32,690 bases of DNA from Candidatus Fonsibacter lacus (GCA_009921245.1 RFXW01000008.1:1-32690), one strand, 5' to 3'; counted from the stretch's first letter, positions 21,410 to 32,551 are shown. Numbers and translations: made by a program. The notes: generated from the sequence alone by a model not told the origin.

Positions 21410-22084
21410 ATGCCGCACCGCACCCGCATCAAAATTTGTGGCCTCACGCGCGAACAAGACGTGCTCGACGCCTGCGCCGCCGGCGCCGACGCCATTGGCT
21501 TGGTGATGTACCCCGCCAGCGCGCGCGCCGTCACGGCCGAGCGCGCCGCCGAGCTTGCCCGGGTTATGGCACCAGCGGTTACGCCGGTGTTGTTGTTTGT
21601 TAACGCCCAGCCGCAGGCCATTGAACAAGGGCTGCGGGCGGTACCCCATGCCACTTTGCAGTTCCATGGCGACGAACCTATTGAAGCCTGTGCGCGCTGG
21701 GGCCGCCCCTTTTGGCGGGCGCTGCGTATACCCGCCCAGGCCACGGCCCAAACCGTCAATCTTTTAGAATGGGCGGCTCAGTCTGCCAGCGCGCAGGCGC
21801 TGTTGCTCGACGCACACGTGCAAGGCTACGGCGGCGGCGGGCAGTCCTTTAACTGGAGAGGTTTCGATTGGTCACAGCCCGAACTCAACGTCAGCCGTCG
21901 GGTCGTTTTGTCTGGTGGACTCACACCTGCCAGCGTGGCCGATGGCGTTCGCTGGGTACGCCCCTGGGCGGTTGACGTCAGCAGTGGCGTTGAAGACGCC
22001 AAGGGCATCAAAAACGCCAACCTGATGCAGCAATTTGTCGCCGCCGTTCGCGCCGCCGACGCCCCAACCCGAGACCCCGCATGA
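21410..22084 (+). CDS. trpF: Phosphoribosylanthranilate isomerase
   Basis: The 224-residue TIM-barrel enzyme catalyses the Amadori rearrangement in tryptophan synthesis. The start [17 protein letters not shown] carries the active-site cysteine (in KICGLT). The catalytic aspartate is in [19 protein letters not shown], and the phosphate-binding [11 protein letters not shown] and VDVSSGVE follow. The ATG at 21410 is chosen by homology; upstream in-frame codons overlap truA. The stop overlaps the trpB start in ATGA. Its length is at the upper end of the family. Confidence 0.96.
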   Translation: MPHRTRIKICGLTREQDVLDACAAGADAIGLVMYPASARAVTAERAAELARVMAPAVTPVLLFVNAQPQAIEQGLRAVPHATLQFHGDEPIEACARWGRPFWRALRIPAQATAQTVNLLEWAAQSASAQALLLDAHVQGYGGGGQSFNWRGFDWSQPELNVSRRVVLSGGLTPASVADGVRWVRPWAVDVSSGVEDAKGIKNANLMQQFVAAVRAADAPTRDPA

Positions 22085-23349
22085 CCACATACCAACAACC
22101 CGACGCCCAAGGCCACTTTGGCCCTTACGGCGGCAATTTTGTAAGCGAAACCCTCACCTACGCCATCAGCGAGCTACAACAAGCCTACGAAGCCACCAAA
22201 AACGACCCCAGTTTTGGTGCTGAGTTTGCCTATGAGCTGGCGCACTTTGTGGGCCGACCAAGCCCGATCTACCATGCCGAACGGCTCAGTCGCGAGCTGG
22301 GTGGCGCACAAATTTACCTCAAGCGCGAAGACCTCAACCACACCGGCGCGCACAAGATCAACAACGTCATTGGCCAAGCCATGCTGGCGCGCCGCATGGG
22401 CAAGCCACGCGTGATCGCAGAAACTGGGGCGGGCCAACACGGTGTGGCCACGGCCACCATTTGCGCGCGCTACGGCCTGCAATGCGTGGTCTACATGGGC
22501 AGCGAAGACGTGAAGCGGCAAAGCCCCAACGTGTACCGCATGAAGCTGCTGGGCGCCACCGTGGTGCCAGTGGATTCGGGTAGCAAAACCCTAAAAGATG
22601 CGCTGAATGAAGCGCTGCGCGATTGGGTGACCAACGTGGAAGACACGTTTTACATTATTGGCACCGTGGCCGGGCCACACCCTTACCCCATGATGGTGCG
22701 CGACTTTCAAAGCATTATTGGCAAAGAGTGCATTGAACAAATGCCCACCATGGTCGGTCGCCAACCCGACGCTGTGATTGCCTGCGTGGGTGGTGGCAGC
22801 AACGCCATGGGTATTTTTCACCCCTACATCTCGCACCCAGACGTGCGCCTGATTGGTGTGGAAGCCGCCGGCGAGGGGCTGGACAGCGGCAAGCACGCGG
22901 CCTCAATCAGCCGAGGCCAGCCAGGCGTGCTGCACGGCAACCGCACCTACTTGCTGCAAAACGAGCAGGGTCAAATCACCGAAACACACTCGGTCAGTGC
23001 CGGGCTGGATTACCCCGGGGTGGGTCCCGAGCACGCCTATTTGCACGACATCAAGCGCGCCGAGTACGTGGGCGTGACCGATACCGAGGCACTGGCAGCC
23101 TTTCACCACTTGTGCCGCACCGAGGGCATTATTCCGGCGTTGGAATCGGCGCATGCCGTGGCGTACGCCATGAAGCTGGCACCGACCATGGCCAGCACCG
23201 CCTCGATTTTGGTCAACCTGTCGGGGCGTGGCGACAAAGACATTGGTACCGTGGCCGATTTAAGCGGCGCCGACTTTTACTGCCGCCCCTCGTGCCAAGG
23301 GCAAGGGGTTAAGGGCGGTGGCTTCGCGCCCGTGGTGATGCAACCATGA
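22081..23349 (+). CDS. trpB: Tryptophan synthase beta subunit
   Basis: The 422-residue PLP enzyme joins indole and serine. The PLP lysine is in [15 protein letters not shown]. The glycine-rich phosphate loop is VGGGSNAMG, the active-site Glu lies in [13 protein letters not shown], and SGRGDKD is present near the C-terminus. It works as an alpha2-beta2 complex with TrpA, with an indole tunnel. Both ends overlap neighbours by ATGA junctions, so trpFBA is a tightly coupled unit. Confidence 0.98.
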   Translation: MTTYQQPDAQGHFGPYGGNFVSETLTYAISELQQAYEATKNDPSFGAEFAYELAHFVGRPSPIYHAERLSRELGGAQIYLKREDLNHTGAHKINNVIGQAMLARRMGKPRVIAETGAGQHGVATATICARYGLQCVVYMGSEDVKRQSPNVYRMKLLGATVVPVDSGSKTLKDALNEALRDWVTNVEDTFYIIGTVAGPHPYPMMVRDFQSIIGKECIEQMPTMVGRQPDAVIACVGGGSNAMGIFHPYISHPDVRLIGVEAAGEGLDSGKHAASISRGQPGVLHGNRTYLLQNEQGQITETHSVSAGLDYPGVGPEHAYLHDIKRAEYVGVTDTEALAAFHHLCRTEGIIPALESAHAVAYAMKLAPTMASTASILVNLSGRGDKDIGTVADLSGADFYCRPSCQGQGVKGGGFAPVVMQP

Positions 23350-24173
23350 GCCGCATTGCCAGCTGCCTGGGCGCGTTGCAAGCGCAATCGCGTAAAGCGT
23401 TGATTCCGTACGTGACGGCCGGCTTTCCGCGCCCACAAGACACACCCGAGCTGATGCACACCATGGTGCAAGCGGGCTGCGACATCATTGAGCTTGGTGT
23501 GCCGTTTTCCGACCCCATGGCCGATGGCCCGACCATTCAACGTGCCGGCGAAAAAGCCCTGGCCCAAGGCGTGGGCATGGCCGAGGTGCTGGCCATGGTG
23601 CGCACTTTTCGGCAAACCAACACGCACACCCCGGTGGTGCTCATGGGCTATGCCAACCCGATTGAGCGCTTCGACCTGCGTTATGGCGCTGGCGCCTTTG
23701 TGGCACAAGCGGCCAGCGCCGGGGTTGATGGCGTACTGGTGGTGGACTACCCGCCCGAGTCGTGCGAGGCATTTGCCCAAAGCCTAAAACAAGCCGGATT
23801 GGACCTGATCTTTTTGCTTGCCCCTACGTCAACTGACGCGCGCATGGCGCATGTGGCGCGCCTGGCCAGTGGCTACGTGTACTACGTTTCGCTCAAAGGG
23901 GTGACCGGTGCTGGCCACCTCAACACCGATGAGGTTGAAGCCATGCTGCCGCGTATTCGTCAGCACGTGCATATTCCGGTGGGCGTGGGCTTTGGCATAC
24001 GCGACGCCGCCAGCGCCTGCGCGGTGGGCCGTGGTGCCGACGCCGTGGTCATGGGCAGCCGGCTGATTGAGTTGCTGGAGCAAACACCACCCGACGCGCA
24101 ACATCAGGCGTTGGGTGCGTTTTTAAGCGACATTCGTCAAGCATTGGACGCCCTGCCCAAAGTGGCCGCATAA
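23346..24173 (+). CDS. trpA: Tryptophan synthase alpha subunit
   Basis: The 275-residue TIM barrel cleaves indole-3-glycerol phosphate to indole. The catalytic Glu and Asp lie in [20 protein letters not shown] and in the loop VDYPPES. Phosphate-binding GVTGAG and [10 protein letters not shown] follow. The ATG overlaps the trpB stop (ATGA). Length is typical. accD follows 18 nt later, as in many proteobacteria. Confidence 0.97.
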   Translation: MSRIASCLGALQAQSRKALIPYVTAGFPRPQDTPELMHTMVQAGCDIIELGVPFSDPMADGPTIQRAGEKALAQGVGMAEVLAMVRTFRQTNTHTPVVLMGYANPIERFDLRYGAGAFVAQAASAGVDGVLVVDYPPESCEAFAQSLKQAGLDLIFLLAPTSTDARMAHVARLASGYVYYVSLKGVTGAGHLNTDEVEAMLPRIRQHVHIPVGVGFGIRDAASACAVGRGADAVVMGSRLIELLEQTPPDAQHQALGAFLSDIRQALDALPKVAA

Positions 24174-24191
24174 AGCAAGGAAACACTCACG

Positions 24192-25064
24192 ATGTCGTGG
24201 TTTGACAAACTGCTGCCCGCTGGCATCACCGGCACCAAGGCCTCCGATAAACGCGGCGTGCCGCAAGGGGTGTGGGCCAAATGCGCGGGCTGCGAGACGG
24301 TGTTGTACGGCACCGACCTAGAAAAAAACCTTCAGGTATGTCCACAGTGCGGTCACCATCACCGCATGGGCGCGCGGGCGCGCATCGATGCACTTTTGGA
24401 TGCTGACGGACGCGAGGAACTGGGCCAAAGCGTGCGTCCCAGCGACGCCTTAAAGTTCAAAGACAGCCGCAAGTACCCCGAGCGCTTAAAAGAGGCACTG
24501 AAACAAACCGACGAAACCGATGCGCTGGTGGTGGTAAGCGGCACCATGGCCGGCGTGCCGGTGGTGGTAGCGTGCTTTGAATTTGAATTCATGGGCGGCA
24601 GCATGGGCAGCGTGGTGGGCGAGCGCTTTGTGCGCGGTGTCCAGCAAGCCATTGATAGGCGCTGCGCCTTTGTGTGCCTGACCGCAAGTGGCGGTGCGCG
24701 CATGCAAGAGGGCTTGTTGTCGCTGCTGCAAATGGCAAAAACCAATGCCGCCTTGGTGCAACTGGCCAAAAAACGCCTGCCTTATATCAGCGTGCTCACC
24801 GACCCCACCATGGGGGGCGTGAGCGCCGGCTTTGCCTTTATTGGTGATTTGGTGATTGCCGAGCCCAAGGCACTGATTGGCTTTGCCGGGCCCCGCGTGA
24901 TTGAAAACACGGTACGCGTGACGCTGCCACCGGGCTTTCAACGGGCTGAATTTTTACTAGAAAAAGGTGCCATCGATTTGATATGCGACCGCCGCGAGAT
25001 GCGCCAAACCTTGGCCCATGCGGTGGCCATGCTGACGCGCCAGTCGGCCGAGGTGGTTGACTAA
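24192..25064 (+). CDS. accD: Acetyl-CoA carboxylase carboxyltransferase subunit beta
   Basis: The 290-residue subunit, with AccA, transfers CO2 from biotin to acetyl-CoA, making malonyl-CoA for fatty acids. An N-terminal zinc ribbon is formed by Cys31, Cys34, Cys50 and Cys53, followed by the crotonase-like domain with GGARMQEG and [20 protein letters not shown] lies about 10 nt before the ATG. Its TAA stop overlaps the TAG stop of the convergent nagZ by 4 bp. In relatives folC usually follows accD; here it does not. Confidence 0.97.
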   Translation: MSWFDKLLPAGITGTKASDKRGVPQGVWAKCAGCETVLYGTDLEKNLQVCPQCGHHHRMGARARIDALLDADGREELGQSVRPSDALKFKDSRKYPERLKEALKQTDETDALVVVSGTMAGVPVVVACFEFEFMGGSMGSVVGERFVRGVQQAIDRRCAFVCLTASGGARMQEGLLSLLQMAKTNAALVQLAKKRLPYISVLTDPTMGGVSAGFAFIGDLVIAEPKALIGFAGPRVIENTVRVTLPPGFQRAEFLLEKGAIDLICDRREMRQTLAHAVAMLTRQSAEVVD

Positions 25065-26173
25065 GCCAACGCCTGAAGTTGCGCCAGCGCCTGCTGGTAG
25101 CGTGCATCGGTCATAAGGGCAGCCCAATCGGGCCAGGGCAAGCGCGGTAACAGCGCCTGCCGACGCAACTCGCTGGCCTGGCTTGGTACCCACCGACCCT
25201 GAGCCCAAGCCGCTGCCAAGCCTTCAATCAGATCGTCAATGGGTGCGCCGCGCTGCACCACCGACTGATTGCACAGCAGCACCAAATCGCAACCGGCGTG
25301 CAGCGCCGCAAGCGCTGCGGTGGTGGTATCCACCGCCTCGCCGTTGATTACCCGTGCGCCGGCCATGCTTAAGTCGTCGCTAAAAATCGCCCCGGTAAAT
25401 CCCAGTTGCTGGCGCAAGATACGCTGCAACCAAACCGACGAAAAACCCGCAGGAAGCGCATCCACCGCCGGGTACACCACATGCGCTGGCATCACGGCTT
25501 GCAGGGCACTGCGCAGGTAACCGTAGGGCAAGGCGTCTTGGCCCAGCAACGTGGCCAAGGGGCGTCCATCCACTGGCTTGGCCACGTGCGAATCGGCGCG
25601 GGCATAGCCATGCCCGGGAAAATGCTTGCCACAGGCGACCATGCCGGCCTGCGTCAACCCAAGCGTGAGGGCCCGGGCCAACGCCGTTACCACGCGCGGA
25701 TCGGCATCAAAGGCGCGGTCGCCAATCACGTCGCTGCGGCCATGGTCCAAATCGAGCACTGGAGTAAAACTCATGTCCACGCCGCAGGCACGCAGCTCGG
25801 CCGCCAGCACAAAACCACACGCCGTGGCCAAGTCCATGGCCTGTAACGCGGCTTGGCCTGCTCGGCCAGCGCCTTGGGCTTGACGCCAATGCGCCCCCAA
25901 GCGGCGCATGGCGGGCAGCTCGGTGAAACCATCGGTACGAAAACGCTGCACCCGTCCACCCTCGTGATCCACCGCAATCAAGGCGTCGGGGCGGGCGCGC
26001 TTAATGGCTTGGCACAACCGCGTCAGCTGGTTGCGATCGGCCCAGTTTCTGGCAAACAGCGTGACCCCGCCCACCAAAGGGTGGCGCAGCCGCTCGCGTT
26101 CGTATGGCTTGAGTGTGGTGCCTGCCACGTCGATCAGCAACGGGGCGTGCATGGTGGGTAAAGAATCGTTCAT
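25061..26173 (-). CDS. nagZ: Beta-N-acetylhexosaminidase, glycoside hydrolase family 3
   Basis: The 370-residue cytoplasmic enzyme removes N-acetylglucosamine from anhydro-muropeptides during peptidoglycan recycling. The family motifs are [12 protein letters not shown], the acid-base loop [15 protein letters not shown] and the nucleophile Asp in [10 protein letters not shown]. No signal peptide is visible. It is the last gene of the lepA operon; its ATG overlaps the acpS stop (ATGA). NagZ activity also affects beta-lactamase induction in bacteria with AmpR, but no such gene is here. Confidence 0.96.
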   Translation of the reverse strand: MNDSLPTMHAPLLIDVAGTTLKPYERERLRHPLVGGVTLFARNWADRNQLTRLCQAIKRARPDALIAVDHEGGRVQRFRTDGFTELPAMRRLGAHWRQAQGAGRAGQAALQAMDLATACGFVLAAELRACGVDMSFTPVLDLDHGRSDVIGDRAFDADPRVVTALARALTLGLTQAGMVACGKHFPGHGYARADSHVAKPVDGRPLATLLGQDALPYGYLRSALQAVMPAHVVYPAVDALPAGFSSVWLQRILRQQLGFTGAIFSDDLSMAGARVINGEAVDTTTAALAALHAGCDLVLLCNQSVVQRGAPIDDLIEGLAAAWAQGRWVPSQASELRRQALLPRLPWPDWAALMTDARYQQALAQLQALA

Positions 26174-26580
26174 GAATTAATTGGTGGCTTGGTGGATTGC
26201 ACCCACACCGTGGTGCTAACGTAATCGGTTTCGTCGGTTAGGCTAACCAGCGCCTGCCAGCCACGGGCCGCCATCCAGCTGGCCAATGCGCCGTGCAGCA
26301 CCACGTACGGCGCCCCCGACGGGTGATTGAGTATTTCGCACGCACGCCAGGTCATGGGCATGCGCATACCCAAGCCTATGGCTTTGCTGAACGCTTCTTT
26401 GGCACTGAAGCGGGTTGCCAAATAACGCAGCCCGCGCTCGGGGTGGCGTTGGCCACGCCGCTGCCACACCTGTATTTCGTCCGGGCCCAGCACGCGCTGC
26501 ACAAAGCGCTCACCGTGGCGCTCGAAGGTCGCGCGTACCCGCCGCACATCACACAAATCGGTGCCAATGCCAACGGTCAT
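26170..26580 (-). CDS. acpS: Holo-[acyl-carrier-protein] synthase
   Basis: The 136-residue enzyme attaches 4'-phosphopantetheine from CoA to ACP. The Mg-binding residues are in the start [15 protein letters not shown] and in [17 protein letters not shown], both diagnostic for AcpS. It is about ten residues longer than E. coli AcpS, with a short extra C-terminal tail. It overlaps pdxJ and nagZ by 4 nt each (ATGA), a conserved pdxJ-acpS arrangement. Confidence 0.96.
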   Translation of the reverse strand: MTVGIGTDLCDVRRVRATFERHGERFVQRVLGPDEIQVWQRRGQRHPERGLRYLATRFSAKEAFSKAIGLGMRMPMTWRACEILNHPSGAPYVVLHGALASWMAARGWQALVSLTDETDYVSTTVWVQSTKPPINS

Positions 26581-27314
26581 GGCGTGAGTTCCTGCACATA
26601 AGCAGCCACAGCAGAGGCCATGCCCAGTTGCAAGGCATCGGCCACCAAGGCGTGGCCAATCGAGACTTCCAGCACCCCGGTCACCTGTTGCAAAAAGGGC
26701 TTGAGGTTGGCCAAGTTAAGGTCGTGTCCAGCGTTAACACCCAAGCCACAAGCCTGCGCCGCCTGCGCCGCTTGCACAAAACGCGCCAGTTCGGCCTGCG
26801 CCGCCTCGGGCCCTTGGGCAAAGGCGCGCGCGTAGGATTCGGTGTACAACTCCACGCGTTGTGCCCCCAAGGCCGCCACATGTGCCATGGCGTTGGGGTC
26901 GGGGTCCATAAAAACGCTTACTCGCACACCCCAATCGCGCAACTGCGCCACCAGCGGCGCCAGAATCGGCGCATCGTGTGGCATGCGCCAGCCATGGTCT
27001 GAAGTGGCCTGGTGCTCGGCGTCTGGCACCAACGTGCATTGGCTGGGCCGCACCGCTTCAACAAGCGGCATCAGGTTGTGCAAGGGGTTGCCCTCGATGT
27101 TGTATTCGGCCTGCGGCCAGTCTTGCAACATGTCGGCAAGCTCAAAAACATCATGACGCCGAATATGGCGCTCGTCTGGGCGCGGATGCACAGTAATGCC
27201 ATGCGCACCCGCTTGCAACGCCACCGCAGCCAATTGACACACGTTGGGAATGCTTAAGCTGCGCGCGTTGCGCAGCCACGCCACTTTGTTTACGTTGACC
27301 GACAACTGCGTCAT
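26577..27314 (-). CDS. pdxJ: Pyridoxine 5'-phosphate synthase
   Basis: The 245-residue TIM barrel condenses 1-deoxyxylulose 5-phosphate with 3-amino-2-oxopropyl phosphate. Active-site residues are in [26 protein letters not shown] and [12 protein letters not shown]. The start [18 protein letters not shown] at 27314 matches the family and overlaps the recO stop (ATGA). An open extension to 27524 lies inside recO in another frame and is rejected. Its product PLP is needed, among others, by TrpB in this window. Confidence 0.97.
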   Translation of the reverse strand: MTQLSVNVNKVAWLRNARSLSIPNVCQLAAVALQAGAHGITVHPRPDERHIRRHDVFELADMLQDWPQAEYNIEGNPLHNLMPLVEAVRPSQCTLVPDAEHQATSDHGWRMPHDAPILAPLVAQLRDWGVRVSVFMDPDPNAMAHVAALGAQRVELYTESYARAFAQGPEAAQAELARFVQAAQAAQACGLGVNAGHDLNLANLKPFLQQVTGVLEVSIGHALVADALQLGMASAVAAYVQELTP

Positions 27315-28090
27315 GGCGTCACCCCCTGTACCGCGTGGCCCTTGCGCCCGGCTGGGGCCATTTGTTGTGCCTGCGCCCACATTTGGCGCGTGGCGAATTG
27401 ATCCAACCCACCGTGATGTTGCAGCAGCGGCCTTACCAGTTGACGCAACGGCGCCTCGTACTCGGTGCAGGCCATGCAAAGCGCCGACCAATCGGCTTGC
27501 ATGGCCTCGCCCAGCGCCAGCCAAACCTCGGCCTGCAGCGCCGGGGCGTCGGCGTTGGCTTGCACCAACCCCAACTCGGGCTGCAAGCGGTAGCGCTGCT
27601 GCGGCACCAGCGGCGCCAAGGTGGTGCCCTGCTGCGACAACAACGGCAGCACCCCAAGCCCTTGCAACAGCCGCAGCTCAAACGCGCGTAGCACCGGCCC
27701 TGGCGCCGCCACTTGCGTCAGCGCAGCCACGGCTTGTTGATACACCGCAAAGAGTTCGGGGTAGGGGTCGTCGCGCGCAAGCAAGCGCAACACCAATTCA
27801 TTCAGGTAAAACCCTGCCAGCAAGGGCTCACCACGAGGCATCACGTAGCCGCCGCTCCAGTGTGCTGATGTCAGCGTCCGCACCTCGGCCTCGCCGGTAA
27901 AACCCAGCAACAATGGCTGCAGTGGCAGCAGCACCGCACGCAACTGCGAGGCTGGGCGCTTAACGCCCTTGGCCACCAACGCCACGCGCCCGTAATCGCG
28001 GGTAAACACCTCAACAATGGCGCTGTGCTCGCTCCAGTCGTAGCGGTGCAACACGTAGCCGGGTTGATCAAGAATACGGGCGCGGGCCAT
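27311..28090 (-). CDS. recO: DNA repair protein RecO
   Basis: The 259-residue protein has the N-terminal OB fold ([46 protein letters not shown]) and a helical C-terminal half. RecO helps load RecA onto SSB-coated single strands in the RecFOR gap-repair pathway. The ATG at 28090 shares one base with the era stop (TAATG). The clustered zinc cysteines of some RecO proteins are absent. In-frame sequence upstream of 28090 lies within era and is not used. Confidence 0.95.
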   Translation of the reverse strand: MARARILDQPGYVLHRYDWSEHSAIVEVFTRDYGRVALVAKGVKRPASQLRAVLLPLQPLLLGFTGEAEVRTLTSAHWSGGYVMPRGEPLLAGFYLNELVLRLLARDDPYPELFAVYQQAVAALTQVAAPGPVLRAFELRLLQGLGVLPLLSQQGTTLAPLVPQQRYRLQPELGLVQANADAPALQAEVWLALGEAMQADWSALCMACTEYEAPLRQLVRPLLQHHGGLDQFATRQMWAQAQQMAPAGRKGHAVQGVTP

Positions 28091-28989
28091 TACTCGTACC
28101 CAAAGCTGCGCACCCGCGCCTCGCTGTCGTGCCAACCCGAACGCACCTTAACCCACAACTGCAAAAACACCTTGCCGTCAAACAAACGCTCAAGCTCTTG
28201 TCTGGCCTCGGTGCCGATGCGCTTTAGGCGCTCGCCACCGGCACCAATCACCATGCCCTTGTGGCCCTCGCGCTCCACCACAATGGTTGCGGCGATACGG
28301 CGCATGGCGCCGTCGAGTTTGAACTCGTCGATCACCACCGTGGAGGTGTAAGGCAACTCATCGCCGGTCAGGCGAAAAAGTTTCTCGCGCACCATCTCAG
28401 AGGCCAAAAAGCGCTCGCTGCGATCGGTGAGATCGTCGGCCTCAAACAACCACGGCTGCTCGGGCAACAACGGGGTGCAAAGCTCGAGCAGGCGTTGAAT
28501 ATCAGGCGCTCGCTTGGCCGACATCGGCACCAAATGCACAAAATCGAAGCGGCTTTGCATGTCGCGCAGCCAAGGCAGCAAGTCGGCGCGGCGGTGCACT
28601 TTGTCGAGTTTATTGGCCACCAACAGCGTGGGGATGCCCGGGTCGAGCAAATCCAGTACCTTGGCGTCCGCCAAGTCAAAGCGGCCGGCTTGCACCACAA
28701 ACAACACCGCGTCCACGCCGCCCAACACCGCCGTCACGGTGCGGTTAAGGGTGCGGTTAAGGGCGTTGGCATGGCGCGTTTGAAACCCCGGCGTGTCCAC
28801 AAAAATAAGCTGGGCCTCACCTTCGGTGCGTATGCCCTGCAGCTGGTGGCGGGTGGTTTGCGCTTTGCGCGAGGTGATGCTGAGCTTTTGGCCAATCAGC
28901 GCGTTGAGCAGCGTGGATTTGCCCACATTGGGCTGGCCAACAATCGCCAAGCGACCGCAGCGCTGGGGTAAGGTGATTGCGTCAGTCAT
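28090..28989 (-). CDS. era: GTPase Era
   Basis: The 299-residue essential GTPase binds the 3' end of 16S rRNA and acts in 30S assembly. G1 is GQPNVGKST (about 18-26), G3 is DTPGF, G4 is NKLD, and a C-terminal KH domain includes [22 protein letters not shown]. The ATG at 28989 overlaps the rnc end by 8 nt. A longer frame to 29055 would add an Arg-rich run inside rnc. The rnc-era pair is widely conserved. Confidence 0.97.
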   Translation of the reverse strand: MTDAITLPQRCGRLAIVGQPNVGKSTLLNALIGQKLSITSRKAQTTRHQLQGIRTEGEAQLIFVDTPGFQTRHANALNRTLNRTVTAVLGGVDAVLFVVQAGRFDLADAKVLDLLDPGIPTLLVANKLDKVHRRADLLPWLRDMQSRFDFVHLVPMSAKRAPDIQRLLELCTPLLPEQPWLFEADDLTDRSERFLASEMVREKLFRLTGDELPYTSTVVIDEFKLDGAMRRIAATIVVEREGHKGMVIGAGGERLKRIGTEARQELERLFDGKVFLQLWVKVRSGWHDSEARVRSFGYE

Positions 28990-29686
28990 GCTTGGGCGCC
29001 GCCGCTTGCTGCAGCGCGTCGAGTAACACCGCCGCCGCCGCTTGCTCCGCGGCACGGCGCGATGGCCCCAGTCCCTGGCCTTGCTGGGCGTCGTCGGGCA
29101 CGCGGCAAATCACCTCAAACTGTTGTTGGTGCGCCAAGCCGTGGGTTGCCACCACCTCGTATTTGGGCAGCGGGCGCGCCCTCGCTTGCAGCCACTCTTG
29201 CAACGCCGTTTTAGCGTCTTTGCCAAAGTGCTCGGCGCTGTTGGCAAAGTCGATGTTGGCAAACCAGCCGGCGGCAACCTGCTGGGCAGCCTCTGGGCCT
29301 TGGTCTAAATACACCGCACCCAAAATGGCCTCCAAGGCATCGGCCAACAACGACGGCCGTTCGCGTCCGCCAGAGCGCGCCTCGCCCTCACTTAACACCA
29401 AGCACGCGGGCACACCCAATTGCTGCGCCAACTGGGCCAAGGTTTCTTGTCGTACCAGGTGGGCTCGCACACGAGACAAATCGCCCTCGCTCATCGACTG
29501 GCAGCGTTGATACAACATGTGGGCCACGGCCAAGTTAAGCACCGCGTCGCCTAAAAACTCGAGGCGCTCGTTGTTGGGTACGCCGCTGCTGCGATGGCGC
29601 AGCGCTTGCAGCAACAACTGCTCGTTGCGCCATGTCACCCCCAAGGCTTGACGCAACGGCGCCAACGCCTGGGCCGGTGGGTTCAC
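28982..29686 (-). CDS. rnc: Ribonuclease III
   Basis: The 234-residue enzyme cuts double-stranded RNA in rRNA and mRNA processing. The family signature [17 protein letters not shown] is followed by the second catalytic region [19 protein letters not shown]-terminal dsRNA-binding domain begins near [13 protein letters not shown] start it at GTG 29686, which overlaps the lepB stop as GTGA and has GGAGGGG just upstream. The open frame to 29776 lies inside lepB and is not conserved in character. Confidence 0.95.
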   Translation of the reverse strand: MNPPAQALAPLRQALGVTWRNEQLLLQALRHRSSGVPNNERLEFLGDAVLNLAVAHMLYQRCQSMSEGDLSRVRAHLVRQETLAQLAQQLGVPACLVLSEGEARSGGRERPSLLADALEAILGAVYLDQGPEAAQQVAAGWFANIDFANSAEHFGKDAKTALQEWLQARARPLPKYEVVATHGLAHQQQFEVICRVPDDAQQGQGLGPSRRAAEQAAAAVLLDALQQAAAPKHD

Positions 29687-30657
29687 TCCACCCCTCCGAT
29701 GCGGCTTAAATCGCCAAAATTCATCCACACAAAAAACGCTTGACCCACCATATACTCGCGCGGCACAAAGCCCCAATAGCGTGAATCCAGCGAGTTGTCG
29801 CGGTTGTCACCCATGACGAAGTAATGGTTGGCGGGCACTTTGCAGCTCACCCCGTCGGCAAAATACTGGCACTGGTCGCGTTGCGCAAATCGATCGACAC
29901 CGGCCACAAATGCGGGGCGGTCGGCGTCGTTGAGCACCTGGTGTTGCCGCGTGCCCAGTTGCTCAACAAACAAATTGCTGTAGCGCATGCTGTTTTTGTC
30001 CAGGTACTGCCCCTGCGCTGTCTTGCCCACGGCTTGACCATTGATGGTGAGCGATTTGTTGCGGTAGGTCACGGTGTCACCCGGCAGCCCCACCACGCGC
30101 TTGATGTAATCCAACTCGGGCTGCGGTGGATAGCGAAACACCACCACGTCACCGCGCTCAGGCTGCTGATTGGGCACGAGCTCAAGGTTCCACACCGGTA
30201 GTCGTAAGCCGTAGGTGAATTTGTTCACCAAAATCAAATCGCCCACATGCAACGTGGGAACCATGGAGCCCGAGGGAATACGAAACGGCTCCACCACAAA
30301 CGAACGCAACACAAACACCACCAGCAGCACGGGAAACAACCCGGCGGTCCAATCCAGCCACCACGGCTGTCGCAGCCACTGCTGCGCGGCTGGTGCGGGC
30401 TGCGGGTCGGGCGCCACGCCAGCACGCGCCGCGCTGTCTTGTCGGGCCTGCCACTGCGCCACCGCTGCAGCCAAGGCGCGACGCCGTTGCGGCAAAAACA
30501 CCCATTTTTCGGCCAACCAGTACACGCCGCACACCGCAACCGCCAGCATCAGCAACGCCGCAAAATTACCCACCAGCCAACCGGCGTACCACGCCGCCAG
30601 ATAGCCCACCAACGCCGCTAACAACACCGCGGTGATCGCGGCCATGGCTTGTTGCAT
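29683..30657 (-). CDS. lepB: Signal peptidase I
   Basis: The 324-residue membrane protease removes signal peptides from exported proteins. Two hydrophobic segments lie at about residues 6-50 and a third at about 105-120, just before the catalytic serine in RIPSGSMVPTL (Ser131). The general-base lysine is in LDYIKRVVGLPGD (Lys186), and box E is MGDNRDNSLDSRYWGFV. The catalytic domain faces the periplasm. Its ATG shares one base with the lepA stop (TGATG). The Ala/Gln-rich linker between membrane segments is variable in this family. Confidence 0.97.
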   Translation of the reverse strand: MQQAMAAITAVLLAALVGYLAAWYAGWLVGNFAALLMLAVAVCGVYWLAEKWVFLPQRRRALAAAVAQWQARQDSAARAGVAPDPQPAPAAQQWLRQPWWLDWTAGLFPVLLVVFVLRSFVVEPFRIPSGSMVPTLHVGDLILVNKFTYGLRLPVWNLELVPNQQPERGDVVVFRYPPQPELDYIKRVVGLPGDTVTYRNKSLTINGQAVGKTAQGQYLDKNSMRYSNLFVEQLGTRQHQVLNDADRPAFVAGVDRFAQRDQCQYFADGVSCKVPANHYFVMGDNRDNSLDSRYWGFVPREYMVGQAFFVWMNFGDLSRIGGVE

Positions 30658-32468
30658 CAGTCCTCCACTTGCAAGATGGCCAAAAACGCCTCTTGCGGCA
30701 CCTCTACGGTGCCAATTTGTTTCATGCGTTTCTTGCCGGCTTTTTGTTTTTCAAGCAGTTTACGCTTACGCGTAATATCGCCGCCGTAGCACTTGGCCAG
30801 CACGTTTTTGCGCAGTGCCTTCACCGTTTCACGGGCAATGATGTTGCCGCCAATGGCCGCTTGAATGGCCACGTCAAACATTTGCCGGTCAATCACCTCT
30901 CGCATTTTGGCCACCACCGCGCGCCCACGGTAGGCGCTTTGCGAGCGGTGCACGATCACCGACAAGGCATCGACCCGCTCGCCGTTGAGCAAAATGTCTA
31001 CCTTGACCACGTCGGCGGCTTGGTACTCTTTGAATTCGTAATCCATGGAGGCGTAGCCACGACTCACCGACTTGAGCTTGTCAAAAAAGTCGAGCACGAT
31101 TTCGCCCAGCGGCATGTCGTAGCTCAGCATGACTTGCCGGCCGTGGTACTGCATATTGGTTTGCACGCCGCGTTTGCCCACACACAGCGTCATAACCGAA
31201 CCGACGTAGGCTTGCGGCATGTACAGGTTTAGCTTAACCACGGGCTCGCGAATTTCGCGAATCTTGCCTTGCTCGGGCATTTTGGATGGGTTTTCCACCA
31301 TCAACTCGGTGCCGTCACCAAGCTCAACTTGGTACACCACACTGGGGGCGGTGTTGATGAGCTCTTGACCAAACTCACGCTCAAGCCGCTCTTGCACAAT
31401 TTCCATGTGCAACAGACCCAAAAAACCGCAGCGAAAACCAAAGCCCAAGGCCTGCGACACCTCGGGCTCAAAGCGCAACGCCGCGTCGTTGAGGCGTAGT
31501 TTTTCTAGTGCGTCGCGCAAGGCGTCGTACTCGCTGGATTCGGTGGGGTAAAGCCCAGCAAACACCTGCGGCTGAATTTCTTTAAAGCCGGGCAACGCTT
31601 GCGTGGCGGTGTAAGCCGCGCCGCCCGTGCCAGCTTTAACGCGGGTCACGGTGTCACCCACACGCGCGGCACTGAGCTCTTTGATGCCGGCAATGATGTA
31701 GCCCACCTCGCCGGCTTTGAGTGCTTCGCGCGGTTGGTTGGCTGGCGTGAACACGCCAATTGAGTTGGCTTCGTGGTGGCTGTCGGTGGCCATCAGCTTG
31801 ATGCGGTCGCCGCGTTGCAGCTCGCCATCCACCACCCGCACCAACATGACCACACCCACATAGGCGTCGTACCAGCTGTCGATGATCATGGCGCGCAAAG
31901 GGCCCTGCGGGTCACCGCGCGGTGCCGGCACGTGACTCACCACCAGCTCCAAAATATCGTCGATGCCCATGCCGGTTTTGGCCGAACACGGAATGGCCGC
32001 GCTGGCGTCGATGCCAATCACGTCTTCGATTTCGGCGCGTGCGGCCTCGGGGTCGGCCTGGGGCAAGTCCATTTTGTTCAGCACCGGCAGCACCTCTACA
32101 CCCAGTTCAAGCGCGGTGTAACAGTTGGCCACGGTTTGTGCCTCTACCCCTTGGCTGGCGTCCACCACCAGCAACGATCCCTCACAGGCCGAGAGTGAGC
32201 GACTGACCTCGTAGGAAAAGTCAACGTGCCCAGGGGTGTCGATTAAGTTGAGCTGGTACGTTTGCCCATCACGGGCCACGTATTGCAACGCCGCGGTTTG
32301 TGCTTTGATGGTGATGCCGCGTTCGCGCTCAAGCGACATGGAATCGAGCACCTGCGCGCTCATCTCGCGATCAGATAAACCACCGCAACGTTGAATCAGA
32401 CGATCGGCGAGCGTGGATTTGCCGTGATCGATGTGCGCGATGATGGAAAAATTACGTATGTGTTGCAT
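30657..32468 (-). CDS. lepA: Elongation factor 4 (LepA)
   Basis: The 603-residue translational GTPase acts on ribosomes (back-translocation and initiation-related roles have been proposed). G1 is AHIDHGKS at about residues 11-18, switch II is DTPGHVDF, and G4 is NKMDLP. The C-terminal LepA-specific domain ends in [20 protein letters not shown]. The start at 32468 gives the standard [17 protein letters not shown]. In-frame sequence to 32531 would pass through a terminator-like hairpin and is rejected. The ribosome site is weak. First gene of an eight-gene operon. Confidence 0.97.
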   Translation of the reverse strand: MQHIRNFSIIAHIDHGKSTLADRLIQRCGGLSDREMSAQVLDSMSLERERGITIKAQTAALQYVARDGQTYQLNLIDTPGHVDFSYEVSRSLSACEGSLLVVDASQGVEAQTVANCYTALELGVEVLPVLNKMDLPQADPEAARAEIEDVIGIDASAAIPCSAKTGMGIDDILELVVSHVPAPRGDPQGPLRAMIIDSWYDAYVGVVMLVRVVDGELQRGDRIKLMATDSHHEANSIGVFTPANQPREALKAGEVGYIIAGIKELSAARVGDTVTRVKAGTGGAAYTATQALPGFKEIQPQVFAGLYPTESSEYDALRDALEKLRLNDAALRFEPEVSQALGFGFRCGFLGLLHMEIVQERLEREFGQELINTAPSVVYQVELGDGTELMVENPSKMPEQGKIREIREPVVKLNLYMPQAYVGSVMTLCVGKRGVQTNMQYHGRQVMLSYDMPLGEIVLDFFDKLKSVSRGYASMDYEFKEYQAADVVKVDILLNGERVDALSVIVHRSQSAYRGRAVVAKMREVIDRQMFDVAIQAAIGGNIIARETVKALRKNVLAKCYGGDITRKRKLLEKQKAGKKRMKQIGTVEVPQEAFLAILQVED

Positions 32469-32480
32469 CGGTAACCGGAC

Positions 32481-32510
32481 AAAAAAAGGGCGCGCCGAAC
32501 AGCGCGCCCT
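32481..32510 (-). terminator. Rho-independent terminator or attenuator in the lepA leader
   Basis: On the minus strand AGGGCGCGC-loop-GCGCGCCCT forms a perfect 9 bp GC-rich stem (32487-32495 with 32502-32510, 6 nt loop). Seven T follow (32487-32481, the first also pairing as the base of the stem). It ends only 12 nt before the lepA ATG on the same strand. It is either the terminator of a gene beyond the window or an attenuator controlling lepA. Confidence 0.85.
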
Positions 32511-32551
32511 GAACCAACCAATCCATAGCAACTGCGATAAGTTGGAGACCT

